Source: Ectobius pallidus (taxonomy: Eukaryota > Arthropoda > Insecta > Blattodea > Ectobiidae). From it: a stretch of DNA of 64,000 nucleotides. A model generated the notes under the pieces. That model worked only from the letters and a program-made list of their open reading frames with translations. It made no database searches and was not told the origin of the DNA. Shown one piece after another: positions 50,001 through 62,000 of the stretch. The position numbers were made by a program, and so were the translations under genes. Location: positions 220,976,484 to 221,040,483 of the forward strand of contig CAXKWD010000001.1 of NCBI GenBank assembly GCA_964059195.1, in the 5' to 3' direction. Numbering within the stretch: position 1 is the first letter of the stretch; each line of letters begins with the position of its first letter.

Positions 50001-53000
50001 GAAGATGAGCAAAGGTCGGGATGTCCATCAACCACAAAAACAGGCGAAAACATGCAAAAAGTGGCAGCACTTGTTCATTCAAACAGGCGAATGACTACTG
50101 GAGAGCTTAACAAAGACTTAACATCTAAGAAAGAGACCAGAAAAATGGGCCAGTGGCTTCCTTCTTCATCACGACAATGTGTCGCTTCTGATTCGCGAGT
50201 TTTTGGCCAGAAAAAGTATTCTTGTCTGTCCACATCTGCCTTATTCACCAGATTTAGCACCCTGCAACTTCTGGCTCTTCCCAAAAATAAAAAGCGTGCT
50301 AAAAGGAAAACTTTTGACACCATTCTCGACATTGAGATGGCCACAACACAGCAACTGAAAGCCCTTCCAAAAGAAACATTCCAGAAAAGCTTCCAGTCAT
50401 GGATTCAACGTTGGAACAAGTGCATCGCTAGCCAAGGACAGTACTCTGAAGGAGATTAATTCAAATTCTATGTAAGCTTATTACTTTGTTTGTAATATAA
50501 TTATTCACCGTATTTTTTTTCATCACACCTCGTGTATAAAGGCCTGCCAGCTAGTGTAAAGGTTTTGCAGCGATATTGGCAACTGTATAGATACAAGATA
50601 TCAAGCTCAACTGGCCACATCATACTGATCAATACAATAGGAAAAAGCTCATAATAGGTGTAGGTCTATTGTTCAAGATTCATAGCCTGAGTTTGTACAA
50701 ACAATGGCTTGTTTATAACTACCCTTTAGAGAATTTACTGGAAAAACTGTTTCAAATAAAAGTTTTAAGCTCTTACTATATGAACTTCATGTACAAAATT
50801 TAAACAATATCTTGAAACCGTGTTTGAGAAAATTGCCACAAATGAAATTTTCTTCAGAAAGTTGTTGCCAATCTTTGTGTCTCATCCCAGAAGATACTCA
50901 ACCCTAATATAAAATATTGTTTTCCATTAAATTTTTGTGCTTAAGCTAAATTGTTTACAGGCATATAAATACACAGACATAATAAAAACTAAATTTTTGA
51001 ATTCAGGGGACTTAAAGTAGTGTATTAGCGCTGAAAACTAGATACAGTATTTCAGGGGCGAACACAGTACTTCCTCTACCTGTAGTATCTGTGGTACAGG
51101 CACAGAAAGTAAAAACTCCTACAACTTTCGCAGTAACTGTTAGGATGTTCATGAACTGTGTAATTTTGCAGGCTCAATCCATGGCCCACCTGAATTGTCC
51201 AAGTTGCCACCATGGAATGGTCTGGATGCCCAACAACCCATGGGAGTTTGGAGGTCCACCCGGAAGAACACCGAGCAACTTGAGTTTGAACATGCCTCCC
51301 CCTGGCTACCCCGGTGGAGACGGGTTCATGCCTATGTGGGCAGGAGGAGTCAACAACATGGGCACTTGGCACGGGCCCCCTCCTGGCTCATATCCAGGCT
51401 CCCCTCAAGGGGCATACCCCCTCGGCATGAGTGCATCGCAGAGCAACATTAATGCTCCCAACCCAAGCATGCTGCCACCTAACATAGGACTCGGGCATCG
51501 CAGAGCTGCCTCGCCAGCTCATAGCACCAAGTCAACACAACAACCACGCACTCGACGGGCTGTGTCCCCTACGCTCAGCGTTAAATCCACTCAATTGCGT
51601 AGAGTCACATCCCCGGCACCAGAATACAAACCCACCCAGCGTTTTCAGAAAGCAGAGTCGCCAGCTCCTAGCATAAAGTCTCGCAAGTCCCAGGTATCAA
51701 GACCAAACCACAATCAAAGATCGTCTCGATCCAAACACAGAGAGACCCCTGAGAGCTCTGCTGATGAATATTTCTCTAACGCACAGAATGACAGCGAACA
51801 GAATATTTCAGATGCAGACTTTGAAAGCAAGTGTGAAGGTCAGGAAGAAAAATCAGAGGAAGAACTGCCTCCTCCAAAACCTATAATTCCAACACATGCA
51901 TGGGAGTGTGAGTATTGCACTTATGTGAACCGTGCTGGCACAAGAGTTTGTGCCATCTGTTGCAAAACTCCCACAAGGGAGCCGAAGAGACCATCTTCCA
52001 CAGATGGCACTCACAGGAGGAGGTTAAGACGAAGCAACACCGACCCAGTTCCTACAACTAATGGCTTCAGTACACAACCCAGAAGTCAGAAAAACTCAGT
52101 CAGCGGTTCAACTGCCAGACACAGCACCATGAAGAACAGCAACATCCACTCAGAAACTGATTACAGCGACACTAGCTTGTCTAGACCCACGAGGCGACAC
52201 AGTGAATACAAGAAAATACCCCCACCAACCACAAGCGATGACTACAGCGATGTACCTTACAATGAAGGCTACCTTGCTTCTAAGTTCAACAAACAGTTGA
52301 AAATAACACAAAAACCTAGCAAAGCAGTGGAACCCGAAGATCCATATGAAGGTGTACCACTCAAGTCGTCTGACGTTGAATCAACTCAGTCAACTAACAG
52401 TAAAAAGAAAGGTAGGCCTCTTAGGAGAATTTCATTTTGGCCAGGAACAAAGTTCCCTCAGCAAAGTTAAGACATTTCATTGTTTGATATCAATTCTAAA
52501 AAATTTACAAATTTGTGTGAAATTATAATCAATTAGTACAGAGTTAATTCAGTATTCAAATTGCTTTTAGTTAGACTACCTTCTAATGTTGTAGATGAGA
52601 ATATATCTTTATTGGGATTACAATACAGATATTCTTATACAAAATTTGTGTAATATATTTCATTCAAACTAACAGTCTAACCCATTTTATAGGGAAAAAG
52701 GTGGAGGGTTCGAAGACATCTGAAAGAGCTCATAGGAAATCTCGCCATCACGTTGAACTAAGTGACTCTTTATCTGAAACTAAATCTGTTCCATCCGCTC
52801 CTTCAGAACGGTTGACCATCACAACCATAACCTCCTCTGACTCTCAATCTCAGCTGTCGTTAGCAACACCATCACCGCTACCTTTATTTAATAATCACGA
52901 ATCTAGAGCTATGAGTAGTTCTAACATTGATGTAACTAAAACTTCTTTAAGTTCGATCAATGTGCCAGTTCAGAAGATTACAGTGTCGACTGGTGTTGGT

Positions 53001-56000
53001 CCATCGCCTCCAAGAGAGATATCAACAGCTGTTGGACCATCACCTCCAAGAGAGGTATCGACAGCCGTTGGACCGTCACCACCGAGGGAGGTATCGACAG
53101 CAGTTGGACCATCACCTCCAAGAGAGATATCGACAGCTGTTGGACCATCACCTCCAAGAGAGATATCGACAGGCGTTGGAACCTCACCTTTCAGAGAAAT
53201 TGAATCGCACGCTGTAGGAAGTATACCAATTCAAACAAGTATAAAAACATCCACCTCTCCTGTCGCTATAGAAATCCAAACTCTCACCGAGTCAGAAACA
53301 AATTCTCATGCACCAAATAAAAGTAAAATGGTTGCTTCGACTGGCACATCACCCCCTCCTCAAAGCATCTCCACTCAGGTAGGTTTTTGTTTTTCTATTG
53401 TTTATATTTTTTATTATTTATTTTATGCTTTCAATGTTATTAACATGGGCAGCCTTAACTGTTGTCCTTCTTAAGTTGATTTTTTCACATTTTTATGTTA
53501 TTTTTATGTATTCCAGTCCATTTATAATATTCTTTTCTGTAATAGATTATAGTATATAAGAGTAAATCGACAAGAATAATTCATTGACTGGAAGCCATTT
53601 CCTGTTGAGAAAATAATATAGTAATTTGGCTAATCACACATTCAAGTGCTTGATAATGAATTTAGAAAAGCATTTCGTAAATTATTTTATGAACAACATA
53701 GAAAACAAAATATACCATTATACTATAATTTATAACAGATCTTCACAACATAACAGATGTGTAACCAATAAAACCAATGTACGTTTCCCTTAAGCCAGAA
53801 TAATGAATCTGCTGACATAATTCTTTGTTATATGAATAGTTCCGCGGTAATCTAGAGGTAGTGTGCCCGCCTCTAGATCATAAGGTCGCGGGATCAAACC
53901 CGATCGCGGTCGATGGATTTTCAGGACGTAAAAATCCTGGGCACAGAGTTCTCCGGGAGGAATTTTTAGCTGTTGTAGATTTACAGCATGTAAAAGAACT
54001 CCAAGCCTAAATTAGAGTCTCTAGACAAATTTCTCGGCCCTTTCACGTCCAAATAATAAGTTAGTTTCTGGAGTGGGTTGCGAGGCGATGGGCTTACCAC
54101 CTGTCCCTCAGCCCTCTCTCAGAAAATAAGGGAAACAAAATTCACATACTTAACAGAAACCTCCACTTGGAGGCCCTTCACCTCAACATAGGGGATATAG
54201 GAAAACAGATACATGAATAGTTAACTACAGCTATTTCAAAATAATCCTACAATCATATAACAGGAAATAATATCCATTTTTATTTATGTACAGTGAGTCC
54301 ATTTTATGAGGAAACCTTGCATCACTGCCGCATTGCCATATAGGCGCATACCGCTCATAATTCTATAGGGACTTTAAGTGAAGTTTTTGATGACAGGATA
54401 ATTAGCACAGGTTTATGGCCCCCTAGATCAGTCGACCTAACGTACTGTGATTATTATCTTTGGGGATACCTAAAGAGAAAAGTTTACCAAAATAATCCTC
54501 ATACCTTAGATGAACTTAAGGCCGAAATAACACGTGCAATGCAGTGTATTACCGAAGCGGAATTACAGAAAGTGGCAAATAATTTGTTTAAACAATGTGA
54601 AGCATATCTTACTGCTGACAGGGGTCATTTTCAACAGTATCTCAAATAAATGGTGAGTAATAAGCCTCTACATGAAGGCCTATTTTGATAATAAATTGGT
54701 TGAGTTATTCATTTGCCGGTAGGAATGGAACACGTCCCCGCCGGTGCAAGCACAACAGCGAGGAAAGTGTGAGCAGGGGCAATGCTGTTAAAAAGTTCCC
54801 GCATAAAATGGATTCCCTGTATAAGGTGGAAATAATAGCTCACAGATCTTCAAACCTATTACATAGCCAGTGCAAATCAAACATGAAACCACCGGATAAT
54901 ATCATGCATAGCATGCACCTTCACCAGGAATAAGGCAGCCAAACATCGCAACAGTTTTTAGCTACCTCATATTATAGTATTGCAGCCGAGGCGTAAGGCG
55001 AGGCTGAAATACTGGATTCGTCTGCTAAAGTTTTTGTGTAAATGAAGCATATAATATTTTTTAGTAAAAGTTCTGCAATTTTACTACTAATGAGGTCAGT
55101 ATTTCACTCATTTTCAATGATTCTGCGTAAAGAAACCAAAGATTATGGTGATTGTATCAGTAGTGCATGTTTACAAACTTCGTTTGCTGTGGATTGTTTC
55201 TTTTCCTTAAAAAAAAAAAAAAATAAACAAAAAATAAAAAATAAAAAATTAACTTTTTAAGACATTGTTAAGATAATGATGTTGATTAATTAAACTAACG
55301 ATATCTACCTCAATTGAAATTACACATCACTTTTATCATATTTTCTGCAATGAAACTTATCATGCCTTGTTAAACGAAGCAATCGTACAAGAAGCCGTTC
55401 CTTTCAATTAGCACTGGTGGTCTAAGGGACTAAAGCTATGGTGCAGTAATGCAAACTTCGTGCGTTCGAGTCCACCCCAAGTCATAAAATTTATAAAAAG
55501 CTTTGTTATCAAATTTGTTTCTTAAATTCAGAATTTCAAAATGTCAAGGTTTACCATACTATGGTCGTTAATAGACAATGAACAATAAAACCCTTCACAT
55601 ATAAAATTGAACTTAACTGGGAGACCCTGTAGAGGCATCTAGGAGCCACAGTTGGAACTATTTCCACTAAGGGTTACAATGACAACTTTACCGGCCAAGT
55701 ACGGTAAAATTAATTTACCGTACTTATTTTGATATATGCTTGGAGTTCTTTAATGGCCCAATCCAATTGTAGTTATTTATTATGTAAGACCATTACACAG
55801 AACTTAACAGGCAAGTATGAAGTTATGAAAATGAATGCTAGAAAGTTTATTTAATCATGTGAGCCTTTTAAGTTCTTATAGCAGTCGAACATCGTACAAC
55901 ATTTTATGTTATTTTGAATCATAAATTTTAAAAGGAAAATAATTTCAGTACACTTGTGCTTAGAACAGTAATCTAAAAACGTTTTGGTAACTTCACATGT

Positions 56001-59000
56001 AGCGGAATTCAGGCTCCCAGAATAAATCACTCTTTTACCACTTGTATCATAAACACCAATTCAAACCTTCCACTCTATATCTACACACACTGCACCATTG
56101 AATACATGTGTCTAGCACATGAGTACTTCTGGCTTAAGGGAACATTTCATGTATTCCTAATCCATTCTATATTCCTAATCCATAATTAGTTGTCAACTAA
56201 CCACACCTCTGAAGCTAAAAACATAAGACTTCTTAAATGAGAGCCACCAAAAATCTACGAAAGACTTCTTAATATAACAGAAGTTAAGAGAAATCAAGCC
56301 ATTTAAGTTCCTAGCTTATTTTATGACAATCTTCAAATAGTTTTACCCCATCCTACCTTAACAACCTAAGATACATCTGATGTTTCTACAGCATCAGACT
56401 TCTGACATCATCAGCTATCAATTCCCTACCAATGTGTGTGGGATATTAAGTCAAGAAGCTAATTTCCCCCTTTATAAATGGATCTCGTTTTACAGCAAGA
56501 ATGTGAATTACTTAAATGCTATTGTCATCATTAGGGTTTGGATGTTTATGACAAGTCATATTTTTATCCTGACCTCCATTCTTGCCGCAAACACAAATTA
56601 AACACGAATTGCATGCTTATTATCCTAAACAGACCATTTTTATAAGTCATATTTTGGTCATTTTTACGTTCTTGGTCATATTTTGGACATATCTGTAATT
56701 TAACATCTTACTTCAGTTTCAAATTCTGTAAAAGAGCATAATTATAAAGCAACTTCCACAAATTAATGGCATAAGAACATAAATTATATGAATTTTGTTA
56801 AGAGTGCTCTTTATTTGTAAATTATTAACCTATAAATTTATTTCTTATTCTTGTTTACAGTATTTGTAAATATCGAACAACATCTCATATCAATTAAACG
56901 CAGAAACTATTGATTCCAAATTTTTCTAACTGTTCCCAAAGTGCAAAATCATGGATAAGTCATAGATTGGACATGCGCAGTACAGCAAATTCTCAAGCAG
57001 TCATGGGTTTGCTTTGGGAACAAACCTTATAACATTCCTTAGTACATCCACTGACCTAGCAAGAAAAACTGCACAACTAGTAAATTCTACAATAACTTAA
57101 TAACATATGGGATCCAGTCGTGAAGGAGGAAACATACTTCTTACCTAATACCTCGCCACATCTATCCAATCCCAACCCAAAGTAGTTCAATTCCATCCTA
57201 CAAATCTGAGGCAGTCTGGCGCTTTGATAAGTAGCTGTACACGTGTCCCCATGATTTCTGTATCAACAGACATATGAAGTGCCTAAGAAAATCTTATCAG
57301 GGAAGAGCGACGCTGCCATATCGCCAGTCAGTAGGCCAGTGGACCATTACGCAGATCAAGATGATCGTTATAGACCAACTAGGAGACTGAAACGCGCTAT
57401 GTCCCTGCACATGAGCACGCAGACTGCAGGAGACGACACCTGGAGCATTACTCCCCATCAACTGTATCGCTCGCTAAGTCGACAGTCGCTCATGAGCGAC
57501 ACCCAGGTATGGCTAGCTAACATCTCTAAGCTTTCAGCACAGGCTGCCCAACTTTTGCTTATGTGGTGATTTTATATTGCATGCAATAATAGTATCAAGT
57601 TGTAATGAAAGATAAAATTTGGGTTAACAACAGAAATGCAGTATAATATACACGAGGCGCACTTTCATTTCAATCAATCTTGATAAAGGTCATAGTGTTG
57701 AACTTCGTAGCACTGACAAGAATGATAAATCGAGAAGCCATATTAAATAATCAGTGCCATTAAACCTTAAGTTTTATAGCCATTCAGACATTTTACAGTA
57801 ATCAGAATGAGATTTGAATTATCCAGTTTAGTGCGACAAGGAGGGATCTGATTGTGTCCTTGCCCCCCCCCCCCCAAAAAAAAAAAATGTTGGCACACTG
57901 TTTGGCTCATCCTCACTTTATATAAAATTGACAATCAAAGATTGAGGTTGTTAGAGTTAATTGATATTTCAGAATGAGAAAAGGCTTCACACTAAAAGAA
58001 ATTCTTGAGACCAGAGTTTTTGCAAAGATTTTTAAATTGCTTATCCAAACATGCAAAGTATTTAACATAATTATGTAAAAAATTTAATTCAGTTAATTAT
58101 CACTTTAGAGACATAAATTTTTGTTACACATACGTGCACTCTTGGCCCAACATCAAGTCCTAACGGCCCACCTGCAGAAAAAATTATGATGCTGCCACTG
58201 GCCCTAAGTTCATGAAATGGGTTCAACAACGTCAATAAGAATTTAGATTTCATAATTATATTTGTAAGGGTTGGCATATTGTTCATGACAGCCTTGCCCA
58301 TCTAAATGAGAAATTTTGTAGGTCACGACGATTCATGATATCCTAGCCATATTCAAAAGATTACACACGAATATAAAAGGTGTTCCTATTCAAACATTCT
58401 TGTAATTCTATCTGCCAATTCACTTTCCAAACTAATTCAATACAATAATTCCCACCTTTTTATTTTATGTGAGCATGTCCTACTTTACTTGAAGTACTCA
58501 CATACTTCAAATTACCATATTTTCCTATTTATGTAAAATAAATAACAGTGGATAACAAAGTATCCTAATCATTACATTAAAACTTAAACAAACTAAGTAA
58601 GTTTCCTTAGGACATTTATACAAACAAAACAAAGTTTCATGGAAATATTTATTGCAACAGACATAGCAAGTGTTCAACTATTCTTCAACATATTCACCAC
58701 CAGAATTAAGACATTTGTCATACCGTGGGACTAACTTTTGAACACTAGTGTCATAGAAGTCTGCCACCTGGGATTTGAACCAGTGTGTGACAACCATTTG
58801 CCTTTCTGTCATTCTCTCTCATTTTATTGAGGTGTAGGAAAAGATGGAAATCACTGGGAGCGAGGTCCAGGCTGTAGGGTGGATGCTGAAACATCTCCTA
58901 GCCGAACTTTTGCAGGCGACTTGCAGGGAGGTGTTGAAGTCTCCACCCTACAGCTTGGTTCGTGTACCCAGAGATTTTTAACTTTTCCTACCACTCAAGA

Positions 59001-62000
59001 AATGACGGTGAATGACAGAGAATGGTAGAGATTGACAGATAAACGGAGAAGGTTATCACACAATGGTTCAAATCCCAGGCAGTAGACTTCTACAACACAA
59101 GTGTCCAAAAGTTGGTCTCACGGTATAACAAATGTCTCAATTCCTGTGGCGAATATGTTGAAAAATAGCTGAACACTTGTTATATCTGTTGCAATAAATA
59201 TTTCCATGACATTTTGTTTTGTTTGTGTAAACGGCCCTAGGGAAACTTTCTTTGTGGACATGCCTCGTAAAATCGAGAATCCAGACATAATGTTTCTATC
59301 ACCATATAACTTACAGGTAAGAAACAACATGATTATATGAACTATGAAGAGTTAAGTACTTCTTCTATGGATGTGAGCCATGGAACTGCTATAAAACAAA
59401 TGTGGTTATGATATTTTACTGCATTTACTCGATCTTAAGTGCACTCCAAAATTTAAAACTTCTAATTAAGAAAAGTATAAATGGGCATCGGCATGGGTGG
59501 CAATGTCTTTTGGTCTCATTCACTTTTTGGTACATCTACTCTATTACTCTTGGTCTCTGTCAATCTGAATTTGTTGCAGGGAGAGTAACAAATATAAATA
59601 TTTTATACTGAGTGTATGAAGTAATATTATAACTCCATCATTGCATTTATAATAATCTTTCACCAAGGCTGTGGCTCAGAACAACACAATTTGTTTTGCA
59701 GCTCATCAAATTCAGCTGGCGTTCAAAGCTAGGGATTGGGAAACTATGTGAATATTAATATATTTATCTGTATCTGTATCTGGTACCCTATGATCCCCAG
59801 GTGGGGCGAAGAGGCCTCCAATGGAGGTTTTTGATATGCTTATTTTCCGAGAGAGGGTAGAGGGACAGGTGGTAAGCCCATCGCCTCGCAACCCCCCTCT
59901 GGAAACTAAGTATTTCTTGGACGTGAAAGGGCCGAGAAATTTTGTCCAGAGGCTCTGATTTAGGCTTGGAGTTCTTTTACGTGCCATAAATCTACGACAC
60001 GGGCCCCCCAGCTTAAAGTCCCTCCCGGAGGACTCTGTGCCCAGGATTTTTACGTCCTGAAAAATCCATCGACCACGGCAGGGTTTGATCCCGTGCCCTG
60101 CGGATCAAGAGGCGGGCACGCTACCTCTAGACCACCGCGGCCGACATTAATATATTTAGTTGTTTGAAATTGATTTTCAATTGGTAATAAAAAATACTGA
60201 TACCTAGATACCTGGTTCAGTAGAAGAGAAGACCTAATGACTCTTCCAGGCGAAATAAGTCATTTACTACTACTACTGCCTATTTCATAAATTATCACTT
60301 GGATAATCTCATTGAGAATTTAATTCACAGTAAAGTTGTTGTAATATAACTGTTATTGTTCAGAATATTACATTAGTTATTAACAATATAGACTTCTGTA
60401 TAGATTACATCAGCCACGGTGGTCTGGAGGTATCATGCCCGCCTCTAGATCTGAAGGTCGTGGGATCAAACCCGGCTGCGGTCGATGGATTTTTCAGGAC
60501 GTAAAAATCCTGGGCACGAAGTCTTCCGGCTTTAAGCTGGGGGACAGGTAAAAGAACTCCAAGCCTAAATTAGAGCCCCTGGACAAAATTTTTCAGTCCT
60601 TTCATGTTCAAGTAATACCTTAGTTTCCGGAGAGGGGTTAAGGGGCGATGGGCTTACCACCTGTCCCTCTGCCCTCTCTTGGAAAATAAGCATAACAAAA
60701 TTCACTTAGGTAACAGAACCCTCCACTTGGAGGCCCTTCGCCCCAACATTGGGGATATAGGAAACCAGATACAGTATAGTTTACCGTAATCAGTAGACTT
60801 CAAACTTTTAGGTCGCTAAAAATGCTGTTTTAGGTACCTAAAATAGGCTCTAAAAATTGGAAAATAGGTTCTAAAAATCATAAAATAGTCTCTTATAAAA
60901 TCTTTAAGTTGCCAGTTTTCTGAAATATCTCAATTGCAATGCAGAATATTATATTTATTGAAGTCACCCTTAATCAATAATCATGATAAAACACAGATAT
61001 AGGCCTACGGTACACCGAATTATATAGACCTACTAGCTGAAAAGACCCGGCGTCACCCGGGCTTTGTATTTTTTAATTTGAAATTAACTTATGGAGGACT
61101 TTATGTATGTAAAACTTGAAATGAAGAAAAAGATTTATCACACTCAAACGATTCCATCAGAAAATGCTAGATACGCCTTTAGCTTTTTATGGTTCATAGA
61201 GGATGTCGAATGCTGCATTCCGTTGCTTCTACACATCATGCCTGGGAGGGGTTGAAATAAGAAGAAACATAAATTACATAAGATTGTATTGACTTGACGG
61301 AAAATTTTATTTCTCATTCTCATGTTACCATACAACCGTTTCGGGGCTGAAATAAAAGAGAAATGCAGTATCATTTTCATACTTTCCTCCCCTAAAACTC
61401 GGGACATAATATACTGCGAGCATAGGACTGAAAATGTTCCATCCCATGCTTCGGGCCTATGATAAACATCCCTATTTCTCAACTAATACAAAGCCTACAG
61501 ATATGGATAACTTATCAGCGGAAAGGATTATTTACAGACTTCTGATATAGCATACTCACACACTTAAGTTGTCCCTGTAATACGACCTCTTATTCTACAT
61601 CAAAATGTAAAGTGAGTAAATATTTCTTATGTCGAGGGTAGAGAAAGTTATGTGACTACATCACACTGTGCTTTATTTTCGTGGATTTCATTTTCAGTAA
61701 TTATTTTCGCCAATATATTACATCGATGGAATCATAATTCGTTAAAGTCCAGCATTATATAGTCGCCAAGGCCCTATGTAATCACAGTAAACAATTCACT
61801 GTTGTCATGTGAACTGAACAGCATTTCATTTTTTTTCAGTATAATATTCCCAGAAATTATATAATTTTCAAGGGAAGGAGTATTTTATTTGAATTTTAAT
61901 GTTGACCGGGCTTAACTGGGTATGTGTGCAAAATTTTGTACAAATTGGTGAAGAAATGTAGATTTGTATAAGGAACATACATACATACAAACCCACATAT

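Larger units (their letters stand above)
53379..57269 (+). other. intron 8 with SINE, Tc/mariner-type remnant and hAT-like fragment
   Basis: Contains the SINE at 53842-54212, the TIR element at 54291-54819, a tRNA-like SINE head at about 55405-55490 and a hAT-like end at 56532. A poly-A tract lies at about 55210-55225. About 54822-55400, 55500-56530 and 56760-57269 are otherwise unassigned. Confidence 0.65.

Noticed and set aside
50052..50459. 135-codon frame as an intact small transposase
   Set aside because: It fuses N- and C-terminal pieces of a mariner transposase across a deletion and out of frame; the catalytic centre is missing.
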